Source of the DNA: Thermoplasmatales archaeon E-plasma
GTDB taxonomy: Archaea > Thermoplasmatota > Thermoplasmata > Thermoplasmatales > Thermoplasmataceae
Direction: 5' to 3'
DNA: 64,000 nucleotides
Assembly: GCA_000496135.1 (NCBI GenBank)
Contig: KI542675.1
Location: 434,001 to 498,000, forward strand
Below are positions 35,030 through 43,087 of the stretch, in pieces. The notes below the pieces were generated by a model. It was given only the letters and a program-made list of their open reading frames with translations. It did not search any database and had not been told where the DNA came from. The first letter of the stretch is position 1, and each line of letters begins with the position of its first letter. A program made the translations under genes and the position numbers.

Positions 35030-35553
35030 TGGCGTCAAAAGAAAATCCAATGAGAGAGGTTATGATAGAAAAAGTAGTCGTGAATATAGGAGTTGGGCAG
35101 GCAGGCGAGAGACTCAACAAAGCGATGAAAGTTATCGAGATGCTTACAAAGCATAAACCTGTTCTTACCACAGGCAAGAAAACAGTCAGGGAATTCAATC
35201 TCAGAAAAGGATTAACGATTGGAACAAAGGTTACCCTGAGAGGGGAAGACGCCTCAAATTTCCTTAGAGAAGCATTCTATGCAAATGATAACAAAATTCA
35301 CTCCTATTCAATTGACAGACAGGGAAATGCATATTTTGGTATAAACGACTATACTGAATTCAAGGGAATGAAATATGACCCAGATATAGGCATATTTGGA
35401 ATGGATATTGCAATAGTAATGAAGAGAAGAGGCGGTTACAGAGTTTCAAGAAGAAGGCTGTCCAATCAGCATCTAAAACCAGCACAGAGAGTTACAAAAC
35501 CTGAAACACTCAGTTTTCTCAAGAACAATTTTAATGTGGATGAGGTGAACTGA
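35029..35553 (+). CDS. rpl5: Ribosomal protein L5
   Basis: The 174-residue protein of the central protuberance contacts 5S rRNA and tRNA. It has [20 protein letters not shown] at the start, then [19 protein letters not shown] and [20 protein letters not shown]. The length fits archaeal L5. Its TGA shares one base with the rps14 ATG. Confidence 0.96.
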   Translation: MASKENPMREVMIEKVVVNIGVGQAGERLNKAMKVIEMLTKHKPVLTTGKKTVREFNLRKGLTIGTKVTLRGEDASNFLREAFYANDNKIHSYSIDRQGNAYFGINDYTEFKGMKYDPDIGIFGMDIAIVMKRRGGYRVSRRRLSNQHLKPAQRVTKPETLSFLKNNFNVDEVN

Positions 35554-35714
35554 TGAGTCAGATTAAACTGCAGCCAAAGAAGAAATTTGGTAAAATTAAC
35601 GGGTGCCTCAGGTGCGGAAGAAAGAGGGGTCTGGTAAGACGTTACGGTATAAGATTATGCAGACAGTGCTTCAGAGAACATGCTCCGGAAATAGGTTTCA
35701 GGAAATACAGTTGA
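35553..35714 (+). CDS. rps14: Ribosomal protein S14 (zinc-binding)
   Basis: This 53-residue gene encodes a type Z S14. It reads [18 protein letters not shown] followed by [20 protein letters not shown]. The four cysteines (C-x2-C...C-x2-C) bind zinc and fold the protein on 16S rRNA. It lies between rpl5 and rps8 as expected, and overlaps the rpl5 stop by one base. Confidence 0.96.
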   Translation: MSQIKLQPKKKFGKINGCLRCGRKRGLVRRYGIRLCRQCFREHAPEIGFRKYS

Positions 35715-35723
35715 GGTGAAAAA

Positions 35724-36113
35724 ATGAGACATGATCCTTTAAATGATATTATAAATACAATAAAGAACGCATCCAGAAAGGGAATGAATGAGATTGAAAT
35801 AGGGCCCGCCGGAAGATTAACAGGCAGTGTGCTTAAAGTAATGCAGGAACACAACTACCTCAAAAGTTTTGAGGTTATTGAAAACAATATGGGTGGCAAA
35901 TTCAAAATAACACTGAACACCACAATTAATAATTGTGGAAGCATAAAGCCCAGATACGCAGTTAAGAATATCAACCTGGACAAGTTTGAATCAAGGTATC
36001 TTCCTGCACAGGACTTTGGTATACTCATAATGACCACAACCAAGGGAGTTATGAGCCATGTCAAGGCAAGAAAAGAGGGCATAGGAGGCAAACTCTTAGC
36101 TTACATATACTAG
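35724..36113 (+). CDS. rps8: Ribosomal protein S8
   Basis: The 129-residue protein binds the central domain of 16S rRNA and starts DPLNDIINTIKNASRKG. Its archaeal ending reads GILIMTTTKGVMSHVKARKE and GGKLLAYIY. GAGGTGAAAAA precedes the ATG. Its stop is TAG. Confidence 0.96.
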   Translation: MRHDPLNDIINTIKNASRKGMNEIEIGPAGRLTGSVLKVMQEHNYLKSFEVIENNMGGKFKITLNTTINNCGSIKPRYAVKNINLDKFESRYLPAQDFGILIMTTTKGVMSHVKARKEGIGGKLLAYIY

Positions 36114-36122
36114 GTGATAAAG

Positions 36123-36665
36123 TTGATAGAATGGAAAAATGTTCATACAGTAGAAATACCAAAGGGAATAAAGGTAAGCGAAAGCTCTGGCCACATTACC
36201 GTTGAAGGTAAACTGGGAAAGGTGTCAAGGACATTCAGAGACAATTACGTCAAAATAGAATATGATGGAAAATCAGTAAAAGTATCTATTACCAAGGATA
36301 ACAAATACACAAAGGGAATAAGCGGAACATGGGCGTCTGAGATCAGGAAAGCCATTACAGGTGTTCAGGAAGGCTACCAGTCCACAATGAAGATAGATTA
36401 CACTCACTTCCCCACAAGGGTATCTGTGAGAGGAAATCTGGTTGTCATAGAGAATTTCCTTGGGGAAAGGAGTCAGAGGACTGCTGAAATTATAGGTCAA
36501 ACAAAGGTTGCAGTAAAGGGAGATAAAGTAACAATTAATGGTGTTGACAAAAAAGACATAGGTGAAACTGCTGCAAATATAGAGAGAGCTACCAAGATAA
36601 GGGGCTTTGATCCAAGGGTATTCCAGGATGGAATATATCCAATAGAAAACGAGGTCGGTGAGTGA
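36123..36665 (+). CDS. rpl6: Ribosomal protein L6
   Basis: This two-domain protein sits near the GTPase centre. Motifs are VEIPKGIKVSESSGHITVEG, the KIDYTHFPTRVSVRGN segment and GFDPRVFQDGIYP. I chose TTG at 36123 because GGTGAT sits at the spacing used elsewhere in this operon; GTG at 36114, right after the rps8 stop, would add three residues. It overlaps the rpl32e ATG by one base. Confidence 0.94.
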   Translation: MIEWKNVHTVEIPKGIKVSESSGHITVEGKLGKVSRTFRDNYVKIEYDGKSVKVSITKDNKYTKGISGTWASEIRKAITGVQEGYQSTMKIDYTHFPTRVSVRGNLVVIENFLGERSQRTAEIIGQTKVAVKGDKVTINGVDKKDIGETAANIERATKIRGFDPRVFQDGIYPIENEVGE

Positions 36666-37072
36666 TGTCAGATGTAAAGCCATCCTTGACAAAGGAAGAG
36701 AAAAAATTATTAAAATACAAACTGGAAAGAGCAAGAAAGAGAACCCCGTTCAGAAGACAGGAGTGGTTCAGATACAAGAAACTGGGCGAAGCCTGGAGAA
36801 AACCCTGGGGAAAACATTCAAAGCTCAGAGAACATCTGGATTGGAGAGCACCCAGAGTTGATGCCGGGTACAGAGGTCCAAGAGCAGTAAGGGGATTACA
36901 TCCATCCGGATTCAGAGAGGTCATGGTCTATAATCTGAATGACATTCAGAAGATAGATCCAACAAAGGAAGCAGCCAGAATTTCATCAAAAGTAGGCAGA
37001 AGGAAGCGCGAAATTATAGAGGAGAAGGCGAAGGAGTTAAAGGTAAGAGTACTTAATCCAAGGGTAGAATAA
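36665..37072 (+). CDS. rpl32e: Ribosomal protein L32e
   Basis: The 135-residue archaeal/eukaryotic protein has the core RRQEWFRYKKLGEAWRKPWG, then WRAPRVDAGYRGPRAVRGLH, HPSGFREVMVYN and a basic C-terminus. The ATG at 36665 shares one base with the L6 stop. The region from rpl6 to rpl18 has the standard archaeal order L6-L32e-L19e-L18. Confidence 0.95.
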   Translation: MSDVKPSLTKEEKKLLKYKLERARKRTPFRRQEWFRYKKLGEAWRKPWGKHSKLREHLDWRAPRVDAGYRGPRAVRGLHPSGFREVMVYNLNDIQKIDPTKEAARISSKVGRRKREIIEEKAKELKVRVLNPRVE

Positions 37073-37073
37073 A

Positions 37074-37529
37074 ATGAGAATGGAGACAGCGAAGAGAATA
37101 GCAGCAGATGAATTTAAATCCGGCGTTAGCAGAGTCTGGGTAGATACAAACAGCGTATCCGAAGTGCTTGAATGCGCAACCAGAGATGATATTAGGCAAT
37201 TAATCAGAAGGAATGTGATCCAGCTTAAGCAGAAAAAGGGAAATTCCAACTGGAGATTAAAGAAGAGGATCGCCCAGATATCAAAAGAAAGAAGGAGAGG
37301 ACCAGGATCCATAAGAGGAACAAAATATGCCAGATTTCCAAGAAAGGCAAGATGGATTAAAACAATCAGACCTCTTAGAGATGAACTGAGAACTTTAAAA
37401 ACTTCCGGAAGAATTGATCCAAAAGTATACAGGAAATACTACAGGGTCATAAAGGGAGGAAGCGTAAGATCCAGAGCTCAGTTGAGAACACAGTTGAAAG
37501 CAGCTGGAGTATTGGGTGATGAAAATTGA
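37074..37529 (+). CDS. rpl19e: Ribosomal protein L19e
   Basis: The 151-residue, very basic helical protein has ETAKRIAADEFKSGVSRVWV, then RNVIQLKQKKGNSNWRLKKR and the GPGSIRGTKYARFPRKARW loop that bridges the subunits. Typical archaeal length. It overlaps the TTG start of rpl18 by 4 bp. Confidence 0.95.
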   Translation: MRMETAKRIAADEFKSGVSRVWVDTNSVSEVLECATRDDIRQLIRRNVIQLKQKKGNSNWRLKKRIAQISKERRRGPGSIRGTKYARFPRKARWIKTIRPLRDELRTLKTSGRIDPKVYRKYYRVIKGGSVRSRAQLRTQLKAAGVLGDEN

Positions 37530-38017
37530 AAACTCCAAAAAATTTGAAGAGAAAGAGGGAAGGAATTACAGATTACAGAAACAGACTCGCCCTCCTGAGA
37601 TCAGGAAAGGCTAGGTTTGTTGTAAGACCGTCAAAAAAAGGTTTTACTGCTCAAATAGTGCAATATGACCCATCTGGAGATAAGGTCATTTGCACAGTTA
37701 CAGAAAAAACACTTGCAAAACTGAAAATATACAAAGAATCAAACAACACACCTGCGTCATATCTCATAGGATATATATCAGGTCTCAAGGCGCAGAAGTT
37801 AGGTGTAGAGGAAGCCATAATGGATATAGGCAGATATAAGATAACAAAAGGTGGACGGATTTCAGCAGCACTAAAGGGCCTTGTTGACTCCGGAATAGAG
37901 ATTCCACACGATAAGAAAATATTCCCTGACAATTCCAGAATAGGGGGAAAACATCTGAAAGATGGTATAGATATGAAGGCGGTATTGAAAGAAATACCGG
38001 AAAAAATAGGTGCATAA
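37526..38017 (+). CDS. rpl18: Ribosomal protein L18
   Basis: The 163-residue 5S rRNA-binding protein starts at TTG 37526 with GGTGAT spaced normally upstream. It reads KRKREGITDYRNRLALLRSG, then RFVVRPSKKGFTAQIVQYD and GLKAQKLGVEEAIMDIG. The archaeal C-terminal extension DIKMKAVLK-like helix is present as KDGIDMKAVLKEIPEK. It overlaps nothing downstream; rps5 starts one base later at 38019. Confidence 0.95.
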   Translation: MKTPKNLKRKREGITDYRNRLALLRSGKARFVVRPSKKGFTAQIVQYDPSGDKVICTVTEKTLAKLKIYKESNNTPASYLIGYISGLKAQKLGVEEAIMDIGRYKITKGGRISAALKGLVDSGIEIPHDKKIFPDNSRIGGKHLKDGIDMKAVLKEIPEKIGA

Positions 38018-38018
38018 A

Positions 38019-38681
38019 ATGGCAGAAGAGACATGGGTTCCGAAGACGGAACTGGGAAAGAAAGTTGCGTCCGGCCAGATAAAATCAATGTCTGAAGCCC
38101 TCAGGAGCAAGTTACCCCTGAGAGAATATCAGATCGTGGACTATCTGATGCCGGATATCAAGGATGAGGTAATATATATAGAGAGAGCTCAGAGGATGAC
38201 TGACTCCGGCAGAAGAATGAACTATTCAATAACATCAATTGTGGGAAACGAGGATGGTTTTGTCGGTCTGGGTAGAGGTAAAGCAAAGGAAGCTGCACCT
38301 GCAATAAGGAAATCCATAAATGATGCAAAGCTTCATCTTATTGAGATAAAGAGAGGATGCGGATCATGGGAATGCGGTTGCGGTCGTGCACACACTCTGC
38401 CATTCGTTGTAGAGGGAAAATCAGGATCTGTATCAGTCACATTAAAACCAGCCCCTCAGGGTGTTGGAAGAGCAGTAGGAGACGTTGCCAAAACAATTCT
38501 CAAAATGGCAGGTATAGAGGATTCCTGGGGATTTGCAAAGGGTCACACAAAAACAACGGTAAACTATGCATCAGCCACTTTCCTTGCTCTCATGGAAACA
38601 GTTAAAGTAAAAATAAACCCGGCAATCAATCTTAGTACGCCTATATATGTTGGGAGTGTTGCAAATGCTGGCAGTCATTAG
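38019..38681 (+). CDS. rps5: Ribosomal protein S5
   Basis: The 220-residue protein is involved in decoding accuracy and mRNA entry. An archaeal N-terminal helix region (WVPKTELGKKVASGQIKSM) precedes the double-stranded-RNA-binding-like domain (GNEDGFVGLGRGKAKEAAPA). The C-terminal domain includes GCGSWECGCGRAHTLPFVV. The ATG at 38019 with AGGTG upstream is preferred over a GTG at 38010. Its stop is TAG. Confidence 0.95.
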   Translation: MAEETWVPKTELGKKVASGQIKSMSEALRSKLPLREYQIVDYLMPDIKDEVIYIERAQRMTDSGRRMNYSITSIVGNEDGFVGLGRGKAKEAAPAIRKSINDAKLHLIEIKRGCGSWECGCGRAHTLPFVVEGKSGSVSVTLKPAPQGVGRAVGDVAKTILKMAGIEDSWGFAKGHTKTTVNYASATFLALMETVKVKINPAINLSTPIYVGSVANAGSH

Positions 38682-39162
38682 AATCCGAGGGAGAACTGGA
38701 ATCCGATACGATATGGATCAGACAACCAAGCTCCTTAATTTAACCAGAATTAACCATATGGTCATTATCCCGTCAAACGAAACATACAAAGGTATGCTTC
38801 AGAAAGTCAAGGATTATGTTACATGGGGAGAAATTGAAAAAGATACACTTGCACTTCTTCTAAAGCACAGGTCTCAATTCAAGGGAAGAAAGCATTACAC
38901 AGAAGAGGAACTCAAGGAGAAGACAGGCTTCACATCATATGATGAAATGGCTGAAGCATTGATATCAGGCAAGGTTATTTACAAAAACATAGAGGGAATA
39001 GTTCCAATATTCAGATTGCACCCACCACGTGGCGGCCTTGAATATGTGAGAAAACCATACGGCCAGGGCGGTACAGGTGGTTACAGAGCATCTGAGATTA
39101 ATAAATTAATCAAAAGAATGATAGTTCCGGGGGCGGATTTAAACGGTAAGAACAAGAACTAA
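38665..39162 (+). CDS. rpl30: Ribosomal protein L30
   Basis: The long archaeal form (about 165 residues) of L30 has the N-terminal strand MLAVIRIRGRTGIRYDMDQT, then TKLLNLTRINHMVI. The C-terminal archaeal/eukaryotic extension includes FRLHPPRGGLEYVRKPYGQG. I chose ATG at 38665 because it aligns with the family start; ATG at 38647 would add six residues. It overlaps the rps5 end by 17 bp. Confidence 0.94.
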   Translation: MLAVIRIRGRTGIRYDMDQTTKLLNLTRINHMVIIPSNETYKGMLQKVKDYVTWGEIEKDTLALLLKHRSQFKGRKHYTEEELKEKTGFTSYDEMAEALISGKVIYKNIEGIVPIFRLHPPRGGLEYVRKPYGQGGTGGYRASEINKLIKRMIVPGADLNGKNKN

Positions 39163-39586
39163 AAAATTCAGAGGTTCCCACTATGGAAGGGGAATGAAAG
39201 CAGGAAGAGGAAAAGGTAAACGGGGAGGTTCAGGAAACGCTGGACTCCACAAACATAAATGGAACTGGGTTCTCAAATATGACAGAAACCACTTTGGACC
39301 AATTGGATTCACCAGCCATACACAAAGAAGACCCGATATACCAATAAGTCTCCGTGATTTAAGCACACAATATGAAAATCTGGTTACAAAAGGTTTCGTG
39401 ACAAATGAAGGAAAATCACCCACAATCAACCTTACAAATGCCGGTTACACAAAACTTATTGGAACAGGTGAATTCAACATACCATCTACTATAATAGTGA
39501 AGAAGGCAACCGAAAAGAGCATAAACAAGCTTAATGCTTTGGGTATTACGGTAGAAATAGATGAGCAAGGTAATACAGAGGAATAA
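39146..39586 (+). CDS. rpl15: Ribosomal protein L15, start codon unclear
   Basis: The core GRGKGKRGGSGNAGLHKHK, KWNWVLKYDRNHFGPIGF and SLRDLSTQYENLV segments identify L15 without doubt. The first ATG in frame is at 39194. Upstream codons nevertheless stay open and encode the conserved basic tail VRTRTKKFRGSHYGRG before a TAA at 39140-39142. In that open stretch there is no ATG, GTG or TTG; the expected initiator position holds GTA at 39146. I list the gene from that codon. Either initiation is non-canonical, the start has been lost, or one base (GTG read as GTA) is an error. It overlaps rpl30 by 17 bp and secY by 26 bp. Confidence 0.85.
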   Translation, partial: VRTRTKKFRGSHYGRGMKAGRGKGKRGGSGNAGLHKHKWNWVLKYDRNHFGPIGFTSHTQRRPDIPISLRDLSTQYENLVTKGFVTNEGKSPTINLTNAGYTKLIGTGEFNIPSTIIVKKATEKSINKLNALGITVEIDEQGNTEE

Positions 39587-41324
39587 GCGTACAATCGTAC
39601 CAGTAATTGTGGTCTTTGCACTGACCATGGTTATGTTCTGGTATTTTGGTGATCTGTCACCGTTAAGCTTACTCATAACAGGCTTGATACTGTTTCCAGT
39701 ATTCGGGATGCTTTATCTCGTGGTCAGTTATGCAGGTCCGAAGAAGAGCAAACTTTACGGCCTGGAAAATCTTGCCGCTAAACTGCCTGCTGTAAAGAAA
39801 GCCAAGGGGCATGTTCAATTTAAGCACAAGCTCATTTGGACCCTATTAATCGTAATCCTGTATTTCGTTCTTACAAACATCTATATATACGGTTTAAACC
39901 AGTCACAGACAATTGATGTTTTTGCATCGTTCAGGGCTATATTTGCTGGAGCCCAGGGTTCATTAATGGATCTTGGAATCGGTCCTATCGTGACGGCATC
40001 CATAGTAATGCAGCTTTTTGCCGGTGCTAAGATTTTTAACCTTGATCTTACGAATTCCGATGATAAGGCACTATACCAGGGAGTACAAAAAATCCTTGTA
40101 ATAGTAATGATATTTGTTGAAGCCATTCCACAGGCATTCGGTTATCTTGTTCCAGACGCAGCTCTTGTTACATCAATGAACGCGTTCGCCCCGGGATATG
40201 GAGATTTCCTGTCCAAGGCAATTATCATCATCCAGCTGTTCTTTGGTTCGTATCTGGTATTCTTAATGGATGAGGTTGTATCAAAATATGGGATTGGTTC
40301 AGGAATTTCGCTGTTCATTGCAGCAGGCGTATCACAGCAGTTAATTACGGGAACATTCAACTGGAATCCTGCAAACCCCGGTCCACTTTCTCTTATTAAT
40401 CCGCCAGCGGGAACACTCCCACATATTTTCTATGTTGCCATATACGGCACAGCATCGTTCATGCAAGGACAGGGATTAGGTGCACTGTTCTTAGGAAGCC
40501 CAAATCCTGTAATCGCACTTATTGGAACATTAATCATATTCTTCCTTGTTGCATTCTTCCAGAGCAGCAAAGTGGAGTTGCCAATATCACATGAACGGGT
40601 TAGAGGTGCCAGAGGAAAATATCCTCTACAGTTGCTGTATGCTTCTAACATACCGGTCATATTAGCTACGGCTCTCCTTGCTAACGTGTCTATGTGGACT
40701 TTGCTATTCTGGAGTAGTCCGGTATTGAGTCATATACCGTTACTGGGGCATAATCCATTGCTGGGTTCTTATCTGACATCTGCACAGGCAACTGCCTCAG
40801 GTGTCTCCTACACAACGCCAACCGGAGGATTGGCATATTATCTGTTCACGCCGAATGGACTGACTGACTGGCTCATGCCAATGGTATCACCTGCGCAATA
40901 TCAGTCGCAGGTTCTGTTCAATCATGCAGCATGGGAGGAAGGAATCCACGTGATCGTATTTCTTGGATTCATGATCATTGCAAGTACAATCTTCGCCAAG
41001 TTCTGGATTGAAACCACAAACATGGGTGCAGGATCTGTAGCCAAACAAATTATGGCCCAGGGGATGCAGATTCCAGGTTTCAGGAGAGATCCAAAGGTTC
41101 TGGAAAAGGTGCTTCAGAAATATATCCCTGTCATAACAATATTCAGCGGAGCAATTGTGGGTCTGCTTGCCGCAGGTGCTGATCTCATAGGAACTGTGGG
41201 TCAAACCAGCGGTACAGGTCTTCTGTTAGCCGTAGGTATCGTGATTCAGACATATGAGGCCATAGGTCGAGAGCAAATTATGGAAATGCATCCAATAATC
41301 AGGCAGTTCTTTGCAGGGGCATAA
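39561..41324 (+). CDS. secY: Protein translocase channel SecY, N-terminally extended
   Basis: The 587-residue protein is the central pore of the Sec translocon. The canonical part begins at about residue 70 (ENLAAKLPAVKKAKGHVQFK) and leads into TM1 (KLIWTLLIVILYFVLTNIYI). The plug region follows (FAGAQGSLMDLGIGPIVTAS), then KYGIGSGISLFIAAGVSQQL and the basic cytosolic loops (ELPISHERVRGARGKYPLQL). Before this come about 68 extra residues with two more hydrophobic helices (about 11-28 and 31-53). Ordinary archaeal SecY has about 430-470 residues. A long exported loop around residues 385-450 adds more length. It starts inside rpl15. Confidence 0.95.
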   Translation: MSKVIQRNKRTIVPVIVVFALTMVMFWYFGDLSPLSLLITGLILFPVFGMLYLVVSYAGPKKSKLYGLENLAAKLPAVKKAKGHVQFKHKLIWTLLIVILYFVLTNIYIYGLNQSQTIDVFASFRAIFAGAQGSLMDLGIGPIVTASIVMQLFAGAKIFNLDLTNSDDKALYQGVQKILVIVMIFVEAIPQAFGYLVPDAALVTSMNAFAPGYGDFLSKAIIIIQLFFGSYLVFLMDEVVSKYGIGSGISLFIAAGVSQQLITGTFNWNPANPGPLSLINPPAGTLPHIFYVAIYGTASFMQGQGLGALFLGSPNPVIALIGTLIIFFLVAFFQSSKVELPISHERVRGARGKYPLQLLYASNIPVILATALLANVSMWTLLFWSSPVLSHIPLLGHNPLLGSYLTSAQATASGVSYTTPTGGLAYYLFTPNGLTDWLMPMVSPAQYQSQVLFNHAAWEEGIHVIVFLGFMIIASTIFAKFWIETTNMGAGSVAKQIMAQGMQIPGFRRDPKVLEKVLQKYIPVITIFSGAIVGLLAAGADLIGTVGQTSGTGLLLAVGIVIQTYEAIGREQIMEMHPIIRQFFAGA

Positions 41325-41326
41325 AA

Positions 41327-41872
41327 ATGAGGGTAGTTATATCCGGAGTTGCAGGAGTTGGTAAATCCACCATACTGGAACTGGTTGAAAAAGGTACCAA
41401 CTATGATGTAATCAACTATGGTACATTAATGTATGAAATGGCAAAGGAAATCGGTCTCATAGCGCATCGCGACGAACTTAGGAAACTCAACGTGGACACA
41501 CAGATAAATCTTCAAAAGAAAGCGTCCAGCGCCATAGGACAGATGGACGATGTCATTGTTGATACACACATGGCAATCAAGTCGCCCAAGGGATACATTC
41601 CCGGACTACCGGAATGGGTTCTTCGGGAATTAAAGATATCTTCTTATTTCATAATAGAATCAGACTACAGGGAAATCAAAAAAAGGAGGACCGCAGACAC
41701 AACAAGATTCAGGGACGATGACTCCGAAGAGGACATCAAGATTCATCAGGAATTGAACAGGTATTTCGCGGCTGTATATGCAGTATATACTGCGGCAACT
41801 GTCAATTTCGTGAACAATGTTCAGGGAGCACCCGAAGTTGCTGCTAATGAAATAATAAGGAAACTGATGTAA
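41327..41872 (+). CDS. adkA: Adenylate kinase, archaeal type
   Basis: The 181-residue kinase catalyses ATP + AMP to 2 ADP. The P-loop is VVISGVAGVGKSTILE. The AMP-site helix region is INYGTLMYEMAKE and the late acid/base segment is VDTHMAIKSPKGYIPGLP. The lid contains the Arg-rich KKRRTADTTRFRDDD. This is the trimeric archaeal AdkA type. It follows secY after 2 bp, the standard archaeal secY-adkA arrangement. Confidence 0.95.
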   Translation: MRVVISGVAGVGKSTILELVEKGTNYDVINYGTLMYEMAKEIGLIAHRDELRKLNVDTQINLQKKASSAIGQMDDVIVDTHMAIKSPKGYIPGLPEWVLRELKISSYFIIESDYREIKKRRTADTTRFRDDDSEEDIKIHQELNRYFAAVYAVYTAATVNFVNNVQGAPEVAANEIIRKLM

Positions 41873-41873
41873 A

Positions 41874-42560
41874 ATGACAGATGATTTACAGGTGCAAAGA
41901 CAGAAGGAGATGATGAAATCTCTTACGCAGACTCAAATGCTGTATTTTGGAATCTTTATATTCAGTATGGTTGTCATATACCTTGCTCCTCTGAGGGAAG
42001 CCATAGGTTCTGCACTTGGCACTGTGCTTGATCCAAGCATCGGCTTTAACTTCGATTTTCCAGTTATCACACTTGTGCTGGCAGGTATTATTATTGGTGT
42101 GGTTACAGCAGTCCCAAGATATATCTTCACTGACTGGCTTAAGATGGGAAAAGCACAGGCAAGAACAAGAGCATTTTCAGAGGCACTGAGAAAAGCATAT
42201 CGTGAAAACGATCAGGATAAAGTGAAAAAGCTGCAGAAGCTCAGAACAGAAATGACAATGGAACAACAGGTTGTCCAGATGAACAACACTAAGCCACTGA
42301 TGTTTCTATCATTCTTTACAATTCTAATTTTTGTTTGGCTTTTCGTATTTGTTTACGCAATGAATTATGCATACATTTCCACTCCATGGAATCCAACTGT
42401 ACCATTGCTTGGTTCTTTCCTTGGTCCAATGCCGTATTGGGTTTTCTTATATTTCGTTTCAAACCTGGTAATTGGTTATTTCATAACGATGCTGATTAAA
42501 TTTATCGATTTCACATACAAGGCTAGAGAAATAGAGACAAAGGAATTGCAAGGCTTTTAA
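41874..42560 (+). CDS. DUF106 membrane insertase-like protein (EMC3/YidC-like)
   Basis: The 228-residue membrane protein has three main hydrophobic segments: about residues 22-43, 60-80 and 140-165, with a further helix near 190-210. A positively charged coiled-coil region (ARTRAFSEALRKAYRENDQ) lies between the second and third, as in archaeal DUF106 proteins. These are homologues of Oxa1/YidC and eukaryotic EMC3/TMCO1 and help to insert membrane proteins. The position right after secY-adkA supports the role. It shares one base with cmk. Confidence 0.88.
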   Translation: MTDDLQVQRQKEMMKSLTQTQMLYFGIFIFSMVVIYLAPLREAIGSALGTVLDPSIGFNFDFPVITLVLAGIIIGVVTAVPRYIFTDWLKMGKAQARTRAFSEALRKAYRENDQDKVKKLQKLRTEMTMEQQVVQMNNTKPLMFLSFFTILIFVWLFVFVYAMNYAYISTPWNPTVPLLGSFLGPMPYWVFLYFVSNLVIGYFITMLIKFIDFTYKAREIETKELQGF

Positions 42561-43087
42561 TGAGAATTACAATTAGTGGAACCATCGGGAGCGGAAAATC
42601 TACCGTAGCAGAATTATTGGGGAACCTTACAGGATTTAAGGTATATTCCGGGGGATATTTCTTCCGGAAGGCCGCACAGGATCATGGAATGACAGTTGAG
42701 GAATTCAACCGGTTCCTGGAAAATGATCCTGAATATGATCAGCAGTTGAATGATCAGATTGAATCTTTTATCAGGGATAATGACAATATCATAGTGGAAT
42801 CAAGATTAACAGGCTGGCTGTCATACAGAGCCAACATCCCTGCATTCCGGGTATTTCTGGATGCAGATATTGATGAGAGGGTCAGAAGAGTTAAGAAACG
42901 GGATACTCCAAGTGAAACAAGGAAACTTCTCATTGAAAGGGAGGAATCCGAGATAAAGAGGTTCCGGGATTTCTTTAATATTGATTTTACCGATAAGAGA
43001 ATATATGATCTTGTTATGGATACGGATAACATAACTGCACAGGAGGCAGCAAGGAGAATTTATGACATGGTCATTTCCAATGGATGA
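42560..43087 (+). CDS. cmk: Cytidylate kinase
   Basis: The 175-residue archaeal CMP kinase phosphorylates CMP and dCMP. The P-loop is ITISGTIGSGKSTVAELL, the substrate region VYSGGYFFRKAAQDHGM, and the lid has RVRRVKKRDTPSETRKLL. Length and order of motifs match AAA-type archaeal Cmk. It begins on the last base of the DUF106 gene and ends 8 bp inside cbf5. The L14e and L34e genes often found nearby in other archaea are absent here. Confidence 0.93.
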   Translation: MRITISGTIGSGKSTVAELLGNLTGFKVYSGGYFFRKAAQDHGMTVEEFNRFLENDPEYDQQLNDQIESFIRDNDNIIVESRLTGWLSYRANIPAFRVFLDADIDERVRRVKKRDTPSETRKLLIEREESEIKRFRDFFNIDFTDKRIYDLVMDTDNITAQEAARRIYDMVISNG

